This document shows, one piece after another, positions 10,300 to 21,699 of a stretch of DNA of 64,000 nt (positions within the stretch are counted from its first letter, which is position 1; the number at the start of each line of letters is the position of its first letter). Where the stretch lies: positions 68,857,184 to 68,921,183 of the forward strand of contig CM024764.1 of NCBI GenBank assembly GCA_014218235.1, written 5' to 3'. The translations under genes and the position numbers were made by a program. This DNA comes from Colocasia esculenta. Taxonomy: Eukaryota > Streptophyta > Magnoliopsida > Alismatales > Araceae. Below the pieces are notes generated by a model. That model was not told where the DNA came from. It did not search any database and was given only the letters and a program-made list of their open reading frames with translations.

Positions 10300-11766
10300 T
10301 ATCTTCATCAGTGAAGGTGACGTTTGCCGCCAGGGCTTCATAAGCTTGGGCTTAGAAATTGGCCATATGAACTTCATAGGTTTCCGGCTCTTGGAGTATT
10401 TTGACGAGAGTTTCTCTCATGTCTTTACTCTAGGCAATCGCTTCCCATACAGTAACGTTGACGGGAAGTGATTTCAGTTGCTGAAGGATTTTATCGTCAG
10501 CCTCGACGCGTGTCCGGTCCAATTGGGAAAATTCTCTTGGCAAGGACCCAGACAGCTCCTTTGGCTTGACAAGCTTCTTTTGAGAGAGGGGAGCCAATAA
10601 CTTCTCACTGGGAAGAGGAGGAACGTTGTCCGACTCATTTGATGAAGCATACGGACTTAGGTTCTTATCTTCAGACTGGGGAACTATATCGGGCAATCCT
10701 TCTTCTTCATCTGAAGGGTCGAAGATATAAGAATCTACCCAGATTTGAGTTTCAGGCAGAGGCTTCGATTCTTCGCCATGAAAGAGTATAACCTTGTTTG
10801 AATTTATAATATCTGGGTTCTTGGTAGTGGTAGATGCCGCTCTTGCCGCCTGCCACGACCTCTCCCAGAATGGTGATTTGAATTACCTGCAGGCCGACGC
10901 CGGTATACGAGCGTTGTTGGCTTATCCTCATTTTGTGCAGTAGTATCAATTGTAGAGGTTTGCAATTCTTTCGGAGGAGGGATGAACACCATATAGCAAG
11001 AGAAAGAGCCGAACATAGAGTCTAACTGCTCCATAGTAATTTCAGCGCCTTCATTAAAGAGACTCAAGCTTGGTAAGGGAGGGAGATCCTCCTCTTGTAG
11101 TGCTTCATGTTGGACGTGAAGTAGCCAATCCCGGAGCCGTCTCTTTCGCTCGATCTCATCCCATGGGATGTATTGATCAAGCGTAGGTTTATCGGAGGGC
11201 CTGGGAGATACATATTCATCCAGCTCATCAATTAGTTGTTGAAGTCTTTGAACATCTAATAGCTGCTGAGGAGCTTCTGCTGTCACATTATGCTCCATTT
11301 GTTTCTTCAATTTTCTTTTCTCACTTCTTCTTCTGTTTTTCTCTCTATTTTTCATTTGTAGAGCTTCTAATGAGTTTATCGCTTCTTGCTCTGGAGACAG
11401 CTTGGAAATGTTCTTTCCGCTAGAACGACCCTTGGCGATAGACTTGCCAGGTCTTCTGGAATTTCTTGACTTTCGGGGGCCAACAGTGACCCATTCAGCT
11501 TCTGAGGTTTGTGCCTGAAAAGTTGAATTAATTGTTTCTTCAACAATTTCAGGAGGGAGTTGGTAGTAATCATCTACAAACTCCTCAGCTTGCTGCGAGA
11601 TTGGCTTCGCCGCAGTTTCCTCTGATATTCCATTTCTATACCAAAACAGGCCAATTCTGAATTGCTCAACATCAGCCTTGCTTCTATGTCGTCCATAGCC
11701 CAGTGTGATGATGATAATACTCACATATTTGTGGATATAAGGTTTGAAATCCTGGGCTTGCATCAT
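10300..11766 (-). pseudogene. Gag-protease linker and protease N-terminal part, element A
   Basis: The 320-residue frame (11,766 to 10,804) starts HKYVSIIIITLGYGRHRSKA, then has PISQQAEEFVDDYYQLPPEI, a basic and coiled-coil-like segment rich in K/R/E, and an RGRGRRQE tract. A further frame (10,696 to 10,430) is acidic and ends SLPVNVTVWEAIA. The protease start follows up to the TRIM. Linker segments such as EFVDDYYQLP are typical of Tat polyproteins, but I cannot assign a function. Element B has the same segments in broken form (24,180-25,640). Confidence 0.7.
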
Positions 11767-11808
11767 ATGCTTGCGGCGAAGGGATTAAAAGGTTTCCCTC
11801 CTGATCAA

Positions 11809-14160
11809 TTATTCCTTCTCAAATTTTTGTTTCGATCCAGTCATGGAGATCAGGGCAATCTTTGGTAGGAGATGTATGGCTGTGGAATGGTATTCACAAT
11901 AGACAGATAATTGCTTTTCTTTTTCAGAGACATAGGTTCGGGCCGATGCACCTCTATCATCCTTGCGCTTGAGTTTGCCAAATATGAGTTTGGTATCTTT
12001 CAAAGCGAATGAGCGTTGATGTAGAGGACGCTGGTTATCATACCATTGACCGGATAAATATGGATGCGGCATAGATGGCCGCCCTTCTTGCTCAGGAAGC
12101 CCAGACGCATTGATGACATTTACCGAATGAGGTCCAGAATTGTCTGGTTCACTCGGTGGTGGCTGAATATGAGGTCGTGGGGGATTAACCAGAAGATTGC
12201 CCATGTTAATGAGTCCTTGCAGGATCATTTCTTCCACCTCTTCTTTGAAATTTGGACAGTCTTCAATGACGTGACCCACCAATTGATGGTATGGGCAATA
12301 GTTGGGTCTCAATTCTTCTGGGACTAGATAATCCATATATCATGATCGCAAACATAGCCGGAAGAGTGGCAGTGTATGCTGCCGAAGGAAAGAATATGGC
12401 CTTGTCTGCTCGACAGGATTTGGAGGATTTTCAAAAAGCCACCCGATTGGGTCTTGAAATGGCGACATAGGAGGAAGCTCCGAATATATTGGTGGATAAG
12501 CAAAAGGAGCTTGTGGAAGATAGGGTCCCTGAATAGGACCGTCCTGGCGCCTTTCTATACTTTGCATAATTTGGCGCAACTCTTGTTGGCCTTGTTGTAG
12601 TTGATGGAGTTGCCTTTGAACTCTTTGCATTGTTTTCCTTGTGCCTTGACGCCTGGATCTTGGCGGAGAATGAGCCTCAGAAGTATCTTGAGGCGGATTG
12701 CATGAAGGGCCAACCTCGAGATTATTTGAGCTTGTGGCTGGTTCCGTTGTATGGATGACATTGACCGATTGCTCCGGCCAATCCCAAGCATGAGGCTGTG
12801 GAGGATCAACCAGACCATTTTGCATAGATATGCGGCCTTCTTGAATTGTCTTCTGGGCCTCATTCTTGAAGACATAGCAATCTTCAATTGCATGCCCCGC
12901 CATACGGTGATACGGTAATAATTGGGTTGATTGATTTTGCTGATATCTGTCGGCTTCTTTGGTGTTGGCAGTGACATTAATTGATTGTCAAGGCAGAGAT
13001 CGAAGAGCTTTCTGGTATGCTCTTTCTAAAAGAATAAGGAGTCTTCATGCGCTCAGCCAATGTGGGCAGAGATACCTTTGGTTCCGGTTTCTTTTTTGAA
13101 GTAGTGGGGATTGCTGCCCCTTTGTTTCACTGCCAGGCAGGAAGTCAACAGTATTAACCTCTTTCGCCGGCGGGTTACGCTCTTTAGGGAGCTTACCCTT
13201 ATGAGGTGCATGAGTCGTTTGTTCAGCTAAGAACATCTCAATTTCTGTTACAGCGAAATTTAATTGATCGAAATTCCTGATATTTGCCCCCAAGAGTTTC
13301 TCATTGATTATCGCGGTAAGACCTCTTCGACAGATGGTCACCGCGTCCCCTTGGACGGGAGGGTTGTCACATCCCATGCTGAGCTCTCTCCATCTTCGGA
13401 TGAAGTCGATCGCCGACTCCCCCTTCTTTTGTTTGAGGGTGCATAACTCGGCGAGAGAGACTTTCCTTTCGGCCGTCTGAAAACGGTCATAGAATTTCTT
13501 TTGCATATCAGCCCAGTCAGTCACTGAACCGGACTTAAGTTTAGAATACCATTGGAATGCAACCCTGGTTAAAGAAGTTGCGAAATATCTGAGGAGATGA
13601 TTCATCAGATGCAAGATCGCCCATGGCAATTGTATAATGTGCCACATGCTCTTGCGGTGCCCTGTGCCCATCATATTTATGTAATTTTGGGACTTTGGGA
13701 CATGCTTCTGGCAGCTTCTTGAGTTGATGATGTACAGGAAACGGGACAGAATATAAGCCCATAGCCTGAATACCCTCACCCTGCTGGGCGAACATATCAT
13801 CAACCATCTTCTTTATTTCATGCCTTTGTATGGCAATATTTTGCAACGCTTCCACTTGAGGAGGCATAATATTAGATGGGTCGTTGATATCCAGACCCGT
13901 AGCTTGAGGAAGAAGACCAACGCTTCCACTTGAGGAGGCATAATATTAGATGGGTCGTTGATATCCAGACCCGTAGCTTGAGGAAGAAGACCAGTAAAGA
14001 AATTGCTGGATTATTTAAAGATGAATCCATCCGGATACTGGCTTTGTTGTTGATGTTGAATAGAGACCGGCTCTATAAACTGCCGATGGCTTGAAGTCGC
14101 CAATCGTCTCATTTCATTGACGAGTGAGGCCATTTCAGACCGCCACTGTTACATGACTTC
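11809..14160 (-). pseudogene. Gag, element A
   Basis: Capsid-like gag domain at about 13,045-13,867: ACPKVPKLHKYDG, then VAFQWYSKLKSGSVTDWADM, FIRRWRELS and a C-terminal EIEMFLAEQT. The frame breaks near 13,560. It is followed by two or three CxxH-GH-C modules: one degenerate (AGHAIEDCYVFKNE, about 12,890), one intact (CPYHQLVGHVIEDC, about 12,300) and a third start (CEYHSTAIH, about 11,900). These resemble nucleic-acid-binding gag knuckles. Q-rich linkers separate them. Gag would form the particle that packages element RNA. Confidence 0.8.
13845..13992. repeat. 74-bp tandem duplication in gag
   Basis: Two adjacent 74-bp copies starting AACGCTTCCACTTGAGGAGG, at 13,845 and 13,919. The length is not a multiple of three, so it shifts the gag frame. 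Confidence 0.9.
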
Positions 14161-14890
14161 ATACTTATCGTCATCCGTCATAGCTTGGAAATTTTTCTTT
14201 GTGGCAAGTCAATGACGGGATGACCAGTGGAGGCAGAAGGTCCCATTCCTCGAGTTGAATATTTGTTTCTTCAATGACGGAACTTAGTCCCTTCGTGCTG
14301 AGTAAAACTAGCGGGAGAACCTTGGCTAGATGTACCAGCTTGGCCACCAGGTTGGCGAGTTTTCTTCTGGCAAATTGCCTAGTATTGGGATGGATGACCT
14401 CTGTAGGAAATATTGAGATGGCCTCCGTGATTTGTTCTACAACTTCGCAGATTCCCTTCCATAGTATACATGAAAATATTATAAGCCTGGGTTTTTCCTG
14501 AGCTGCCCAGTAACTCGTGTCTTTTTGACGGACGGGTACTGGCGCGGGAGTTGCCCTCAGCTTATCAAATACTGGGATTCGCGATATACGGTCAAAGACC
14601 AATATGCGAGCTTTGGATTGTTGAGTTGGAATTCCTTTATCCTCCCGGGTATCCTCCGGGCCTTGAGGGATATAATTTGATTTTTTGTATTACACCTTCC
14701 TTTTCCATCCCCTGGAATGTTCGATCCAGTATATGAAGAGAGGATGTTTTGATGCTGCTCTTTCTTGAATCACCTTTGATGCATTTGCTTGATTTTTCCT
14801 TAAACTTCTGGTTCCTTTTAGGAACCCAGATTATTTCAGCTTGGTAAAAAGCGTGTCTCTTGCTTGGCGCCGACTTTTACCGTGGAGTCT

Positions 14891-15475
14891 TCATGCTTCT
14901 TCGGAACCACCATAGAGCTGAGAAGCGGTTCGACGTTGGATTATTTGGAACATTCTATCACGGGGAGTGATAGGTGGACTACTCAAGACGTACCTGTCAG
15001 GCTTCCGACCATAATGGATTGCCGATCGGAGGTTGCAGCAGACGGCCTCTGCTTTTATGATATTTATATTGCCCCGTTGTGAAGAGGCGGAGCCACAATG
15101 GTAGAAGAAATCATAGGGACTAAATAAGTCTGAACTTGAGTTGAATGAGATTGCTTTCTTTAACAGCATCAGCTTCAAGGGCATCGAGGTACCCTTGTTG
15201 ACAGTAGCAGGATGCACTTCGATGCTAGCATAACCTCCTACTACATTCTTCTTTGTTGACTTATGAATGGAGGATCCTTGGATGGTATCTTCCTCCTGAC
15301 GGGCCGAGACCACTCCCAAGAAGAAAGGGGATCCGACAATGCAGGAAAAGTCTCTCCGAATACGATCGGAGTTGCCAGGTAGCCGAACCTGGCATGGTTG
15401 TTGACGATGAGTGGTCCATAAGTGACGACCATCTCCAACAGCTTGTGGTTTGCCTTTTCGTTTGAGTACCTTCAA
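14891..15475 (-). CDS. Leader ORF upstream of gag, element A
   Basis: A 194-residue open frame between PBS and gag. Its first 90 or so residues (DGRHLWTTHRQQPCQVRLPG, SDRIRRDF) have a clear counterpart in element B at 19,746-20,066 (DGRHLWTRSSSQLCKVQLPG). I do not recognise a domain. Its position fits the extra 5' ORF sometimes seen in Tat elements. The later part, which A and B do not share, may be chance reading. From 14,161 to 14,890 is leader sequence with short unrelated frames. Confidence 0.4.
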   Translation of the reverse strand: MKVLKRKGKPQAVGDGRHLWTTHRQQPCQVRLPGNSDRIRRDFSCIVGSPFFLGVVSARQEEDTIQGSSIHKSTKKNVVGGYASIEVHPATVNKGTSMPLKLMLLKKAISFNSSSDLFSPYDFFYHCGSASSQRGNINIIKAEAVCCNLRSAIHYGRKPDRYVLSSPPITPRDRMFQIIQRRTASQLYGGSEEA

Positions 15476-15551
15476 GGGAAAAGATCAGAATTAGGGCTTT
15501 CATAAAGATATGTGTATGTCTCATCCTTTTTGCTATGAATGGTAAGAAGAG

Positions 15552-15569
15552 GTCCCACCGGGCGTGCCA
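15552..15569 (-). other. Primer binding site, element A
   Basis: On the minus strand TGGCACGCCCGGTGGGAC lies two bases after the 5' LTR end. Element B has the same site in the same place. I cannot name the primer tRNA. Confidence 0.85.
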
Positions 15570-15571
15570 GT

Positions 15572-16652
15572 TATTGACACGGGAAAATTTTTTTCTCATC
15601 ATCATTCATCGATTTTATTCGTTCATTTCAATTTCATTCATTCGGGTATTCATTTATTTCACATGCTTTGATTTTGTGTTGCGGGGCGTGCCAGCCTGTC
15701 TTAGCAGATGAAGAAAAGAATCCGCTCGATGCGGAGAAAGAATTTTTTGGGGTGTCCGTGGAACAGACAGGTATGGTGTCCGTGAAACGGACGGGTATGG
15801 TGTCCGTGAAACGGACGATTGCGCCGTTTTTTAATCTGAACTTCTTGAGTCCTGTGTCTATACTCATCAGCAATCAGGGTAGCATGTGCTGGACCTCTGT
15901 TGTCCATCGATTGAATCGATGTTACATTTACATCGAGTTAAAAGCTCTTGGTATTATTTGACACCAGTTTTAAACCCGATACCATTCATAGCAAGGATGA
16001 GAAAATGTGCATTTTTTAGAAATCCTGGTCATGATATTTTCCCCTTTTTTTTTATCCGAACAAAACGGACTTTGACTTGGAAGAAAAAGGATTTGTTCCT
16101 TTGAAATATCTGGCTTAAGTATTTCACTTTAAATGATATAACTCCCCTTTTGGGGTTTAAAATATTATTTTTTTAAAGAAAGGGAACCGGGTATATACCC
16201 GTAAATCCATTTGAGGCTTCTTCTCTTCTTCCCTTTTTTCTTGACAAAGGAGTATTTTGGTTTGTTGGAAATTTTATTTGGAAAACATGAGGATTTGTTA
16301 TTATGAACGGGAATATACCCGCAAATTTATTCTGAGCTCAGGACGTATTGTGAATTGGATTAACACTTCCATATTAGAAGGATTACTGTGCCAATTTGTA
16401 ATATGAGGTTCTTCACAATATATTTTAGGAGGCGGAGTCCTGTTGAGGCGAAATTTCTTCTTCTCTCTCATTTTTGCTCGTATGAAAAAATGATCTTGGA
16501 GAACATATGGATATAATCTCTACGAAAGTTCTTGTCAAAATGAGGTTTCTTTCCGAAAACGGTCCATATGGGTATAATTCCTTTTGTGGGCATTCGTATA
16601 TATTTCTGCTCGAATTTCTGCTTGAGCAGAGTCCTGTGTCCTCTTTTTGAAT
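15572..16652 (-). repeat. 5' LTR of element A, PBS-side part
   Basis: The LTR end (minus strand) reads CCCGTGTCAATA next to the PBS. Content matches element B's LTR with divergence: GTGTCCGTGGAAC repeats, ATATACCCG segments and matching T-rich stretches. The copy stops near 16,652, where unrelated sequence begins, and resumes near 34,991. Confidence 0.85.
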
Positions 16653-16981
16653 TGATACTGATAACCACGCCGCGACGTTGAAACCCCCGGGTAGGGCCCA
16701 CGAATAATGCCGACGATAAAGTCGTCGGGATTGACGACAAGGTCCTAGGCTAAAGATCTTTCGTCCCCATATAAGGAAACCCAAACTGTCCTTACCTTCT
16801 CCAAAACTGCATGCTAACAAGGAAGGGCTCTGAGATCCCGGGTCGCGACAGCTCCTCCATCCCCAGCTGGCAATCGCCAGCTGCAACCCAAGAGATAACA
16901 TCCGGTGAATCACCGCCCCTGTGGACACAAAAAAAAAAAAATTTTTTGCCTATTCCCCATTCCCAGAAATTCCCCCTCCTT

Positions 16982-17443
16982 CCGATGGAAGCACCATCGG
17001 TTAGGGGGTTTTTCCCCTTAAACACCGATGGGGCTACCATCGGTTTTAGGGGGTTCTCTCCCCCAACCGATGGTACTACCATCGGTTAGAGGGGAATTCC
17101 CCCTCTAACGATGGGGAGTCCATCGGTTAAGAGGATCTCCCCTTTAGAATCCCTCAACGATGGGACTGCCATCGGTTAAGGGGATTCTCCCTTTAAACCG
17201 ATGGGAGTTCCATGGTTGAGGGGAAATTCCCCTCTAACCGATGGAAACCACCATCGGTTAAGGGGAATTCCCTTTAAAAAAAGAGAAAACCCCCAACCGA
17301 TGGTACTACCATCGGTTAAGGGGTTTTTTCCCCCTTAACCGATGGGACTACATCGGTTAAGGGTTTTAACCCCTCTAACCGATGGTACCCCTATCGGTTA
17401 AAGGGAATTTTCCTCTAACCGATGGGACTCCCCCCTCGGTTAA
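16982..17443. repeat. U3 palindrome array, 5' LTR of element B
   Basis: About 11 units with a period near 41 bp. Each has an inverted repeat of the form AACCGATGG(n)CCATCGGTT, separated by spacers that are often palindromic themselves, for example AGGGGAATTCCCC. The array ends about 40 bp before the TATA box. Confidence 0.92.
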
Positions 17444-17483
17444 AGGGAGCCCCACTCCCACGCATGTAAGGGGGGGCCGTCCC

Positions 17484-17492
17484 TATAAAAGG
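17484..17492 (+). promoter_or_regulatory. TATA box of the element B 5' LTR
   Basis: TATAAAAGG just downstream of the U3 palindromes, in the CCCTATAAAAGGCGCC context conserved in the 3' LTR and in LTR A. Confidence 0.75.
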
Positions 17493-19678
17493 CGCCCCCA
17501 TTCCCCCATGAAAAAGAGGAGGTCGGCCCCCGGAGATGCTACAGTCCCTTTGAGAAATTGCTGTCCCCCTTCCCGTGAAATCCCCAAACAATAGAAAATT
17601 TTGATTTCCAAAGTCCCCGTCTCTCTCAATCTCATTTTCTGTGTGTGAGTGAAGGTACCAAAATCTTCTTCCCCCGAGTGTTGAGAGGTTGTCCCGTATG
17701 CGGCATCGGCGAACTTCTTCGGCTTAAGTCCGCAATGCGGCACCGGCCCCCATGGGCTATAGGTTCTAAATACCGTCCATTTTGGACATATGGTATTTTA
17801 GATACCTTTGTAATCGTCCCACCTCCATCGAGTTTTAACTCTCCGGGATGGTGTGTTTGTGCTATATGCATATGTTTCTTAGAGGAGACTCCGCCCAAGG
17901 TGGAGATTCTGCCAAGAACATGTTCATATATCACAAATTTGTACTTTTATATATATGTTTCCTAGAGGAAACTCTGCCCAAGTGGAGATTCCGTCTAAGA
18001 ATATATCTATAAAGCTCAAATTTGTGCCTATACATATGTGTTCTTGAAAGGAAGCTCTGCCCATGTCAAAGTTTTCCTTCTAAAAACATATCCATATAAT
18101 CACAAACTTGTACTCATATACATGTGTTTCTTAGTGGAACTTCTGCCCAAATGGAGTCTCGCCCAAGGATATATCTATATAATCATAAATTGTATTTATA
18201 TGCATATACTTCTCAAAAGGAATCCTGCGTGAGCAGTGGTGCCTTCTTATCGGATACTCCGCCTAAGCAGAGACACTGTTGAGAATATATACATAAAACG
18301 TAAATTTATGTTTATATGTACATATGTTCCTTAGGGGAAGGTTCCCTCTAGACGGATATTTTGTCTAAAGGTATATCTGTATATCATAAATTCGCATTTA
18401 TATGCATATATGTCTCAAAAGGGATTCCGTTCAAACGGAGGTACCTTTTACCGGATACTCGTTTAAACAGAGATACCGTCCGAGAATATGTTCATAAATT
18501 GCAAATTTGTGTTTATACATATACCTTCTTAGGGCAAAATTCCTCTGGGCAAAGATTCTCCAAGGCACATGAGTAAAACATATGTACATGAATACGTCTC
18601 TATGAGGACACTGCTTTAAGCAGAGAACTTGCCAGAACACATTGGTATACACCCATCCAAAGAAAAGGGAATAAGACAAGAACTGTGCTCAAATACTCCG
18701 AATGGAAACACATATGCATACTCACAAGAATCATGTCCATGTGGACAGTTTCCAGAAAAGAACTATAACATGACAAGGACTTCCATGGAGATATATTCAT
18801 ATGTTCTCCAGAAATCATACCCCATGAGCGAAAAATGAGGAGGAAAGAAACTCTGCTCAAATTTGAACTTCGCTCAAAAAGGGCACTGTAAAAGAACCTC
18901 ATATAAAAAATTTGATACAGTAATCCTTCTTATACAGAAGTGGTTACTCCGGGTCATAATACCCCCAAGTTCAGATCAAATCCATGGGTATATACCCGTT
19001 CACAATAAAACACCTCATGTTTTCCCAAATAAAAATTTCTAATCAACCTTTGCAAATAAAAAGAAAGACCACAAATAGGGCCACGGTATATACCGTTCCC
19101 TCTCAAATCACACTTTGGACTCCAAAAAGGCAGTCATTTCAAAAATGAAATATTCAAAGCAAAAGCATTTCAAAATAATCAAAAGAAAGAAAATATGTAA
19201 GGTCAGGATTTTCTAAAAGCGTGCATATTTTCTCATCCTTTGCTTTGAATGTATTCGGGTTAAAACTGGTGTTAAATAATACCAAGAGTTTAACTCGATG
19301 TACTGTAATCGATTCCAATCGATAGAGACAGAGGTCCAGCACGGCTGCTACCTCAATCACCTGATGAGTATAGATACGGGACTCAAGGAGTTCAGATTAA
19401 AATACGACGCACCTGTCCGTTCCACGGACATCATACCCGTCCGTTTCACGGACAACACACCCAACCGTCCGTTCCATGGACACCCAAAAATACTTTCTTC
19501 CGCATTACGCGGACTCTTTCTTCTGTCTATTAGACGAGCACGCCCCAAATCACAATACGCAATCAAAGCATGTGAAATAAATGAATACCCAAATGAAATG
19601 AATACATGAACTAGATAAAATGAAATGAGCAAACAAAATCAAATGAACGATCGATGATATTTTTCCCGTGTCAACAAC

Positions 19679-19696
19679 TGGCACGCCCGGTGGGAC
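19679..19696 (+). other. Primer binding site, element B
   Basis: TGGCACGCCCGGTGGGAC two bases after the LTR, identical to that of element A. Confidence 0.88.
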
Positions 19697-19745
19697 CTCT
19701 TCTCACCATTCAAAGTAAAAAGGATGAGACATACTTCTATTTTTC

Positions 19746-20066
19746 ATGAAAGTCCTAATTCTGATGTTTCCCTTGAAGGTACAAACAAGAAGGCAAATCA
19801 CAAATGTTGAAGATGGTCGTCACTTATGGACCCGCTCGTCATCACAACTATGCAAAGTTCAGTTACCTGGCGACTCTGATCGCATTCGGAGATTCTTCCA
19901 GCAATTGTCGGATCCCCTTATTCCTAAGGGTGGTTCCTATGAAGAAAATGCTACTCAAAAGTCTCTCTCCAACAAGTCAACAAGGAAGGCGCATAAGAGT
20001 CATGGGCACGTCAAAGCTCGTCCTGCTATTATCAACAGGGGGCACCCGAATGCTCTCCGAAGATAA
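19746..20066 (+). CDS. Leader ORF upstream of gag, element B
   Basis: A 106-residue frame matching the leader ORF of element A in frame: DGRHLWTRSSSQLCKVQLPG, SDRIRRFF, then SLSNKSTRKAHKS against A's HKSTKKNVV. An overlapping frame from 19,804 is also open, so frame choice rests on the A/B match. No domain recognised. It ends just before a minisatellite. Confidence 0.4.
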   Translation: MKVLILMFPLKVQTRRQITNVEDGRHLWTRSSSQLCKVQLPGDSDRIRRFFQQLSDPLIPKGGSYEENATQKSLSNKSTRKAHKSHGHVKARPAIINRGHPNALRR

Positions 20067-20104
20067 TGCTAATGAAGGGGATAAAACCTAACTCTGGGCC
20101 AACA

Positions 20105-20990
20105 ACATTTATTGGCTGTGAGCCTAGGTAAGTTATATCCAATCCAAATTCAAAACCATAGCCAAAGGTAGGCAAAATCCATTCTAAACCATAGCCAGTA
20201 AACCACGAAGGTAGGCTATTTCAAATCCAAATTCAAAACCATAGCCAATAACCACAAAGGTAGGCTATATCAAATCCAAACTCAGCACATGACCAACAAG
20301 CCATCAAGGCAAGTCATGTCCAGATCAATTCAAAACCATAGCCAGTAAACCACAAAGGTAGGCTATCTCAAATCCAAATTCCAAATCATAGCCAGTAAAC
20401 CACAAAGGTAGGCTATCTCAAATCCAAATTCAAAATCATAGCCAGTAAGCCACAATGGTAGGCTAGATCAAATCCAAATTCAAAATCATAGTCAGTAAGC
20501 CACAATGGTAGGCTAGATCAAATCCAAATTCCAGTTCATAACTACAAGCCATCAAGGCAAGTCATGTCCAGATCAAATTCAAAACCATAGCCAGTAAACC
20601 ACAAAGGTAGGCTATTTCAAATCCAAGTTTCAAACCACAGCCAGTAAACCACGAAGGTTGGCCATCTCCAAATTCAAATTCAAAACCATAGCCGGCAAAC
20701 CACAAAGGTAGGCTATGTCAAATCCAAATTTCCAGTTCATAACTGATAAGCCATCAGGTAAACCATATCCAGATGCAATTTCAAATCCATAGCCGACAAA
20801 TCATCGAGACAGACAATACCTGAGTTCAGTCCAAAACCATATGCAATCCCAGAATATGTCAAAACCAAATACCAGATATAGCCACAAAACCATCAAGGTG
20901 GCTAAACCAATACATATCCGAATCTGAAAACCCAAATCCAAACTCAAATCCTAAAATCATGGCCACCAAACCTCAATGGTAGGCTCCACC
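20105..20990 (+). repeat. Minisatellite of hairpin-forming units in the leader of element B
   Basis: Units of about 50-60 bp built on CATAGCCAGTAAACC-acaaa-GGTAGGCTAT, in the same orientation as the post-pol array (27,247-28,080). One unit pairs CATGAC with GTCATG where others pair CATAGCC with GGCTATG. Element A has no array here. From 20,991 to 21,700 is leader sequence with no convincing gene; a match to A's leader lies near 21,130-21,250. Confidence 0.85.
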
Positions 20991-21699
20991 AAATTCCAAT
21001 ACCATACCTTTACCCCAAAAAAGGGGCCATTTAGAAAAACTAAGTCTGCCTAAATCCGGACTTGTTCAATCTAGGCAATTTCCTTCAAAATAATATTTTC
21101 CATCTCTGCAACAAGGACAAAATAAAATCATAAAAGTAAAGGCCATCAGCTGCCACCTCAAGATCCGGCAAATCCATCATGATCGAAGGTCTTGTAGGTA
21201 CGGCTCGACGAAGCCAACCTATCACCCTGCGGGATAGGTATGTTCCTACATCCCCCTCAAAACCGCTTCTCAGTTTTGCGGCGGTTTTCAAGGAGAATCA
21301 GGAGATCCTAAGAAGGAGGCCGATGTCAAGCAAAAAAAAACCGGCACTCTCCAGGTTCAACAAATTTGGGTTCCAAAAAAGGAAGCCCAGAAACTCAAGA
21401 AGACTCAAGCAAATATAGCAAAAGGTGTTCAGTAAGAGAAGCAACGTCAAAGATGCTTCCCTTCAACATATTGAACTCAAGTACCATCATCGGCAAAAAA
21501 AAAAGGAAATCAAGCTATACTCCTCAAGGCTAAGAAATATCTGGGTAGTTAAAGAAATTTCAACTTAACAATTCAAATCTCGCGTATCGATCCCTCATCG
21601 TATACGATGAATCTCAATATTTAATAGGCTGGGGGCAATTCCTATGCCGATACCTGTTCGTCAAAAAAGAGACACGTGTTACTTGGGCAGCTCAGGAAA

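Larger units (their letters stand above)
16920..19676 (+). repeat. 5' LTR, element B
   Basis: Begins TGTGGACACAAAAAAA and ends TTTTCCCGTGTCAACA, so TG...CA. It has a U3 palindrome array, a TATA box at 17,484, a long region of degenerate repeats of about 90 bp with CTCTGCC motifs (17,860-18,600), and GGACA-type repeats near 19,410-19,480. Confidence 0.93.
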
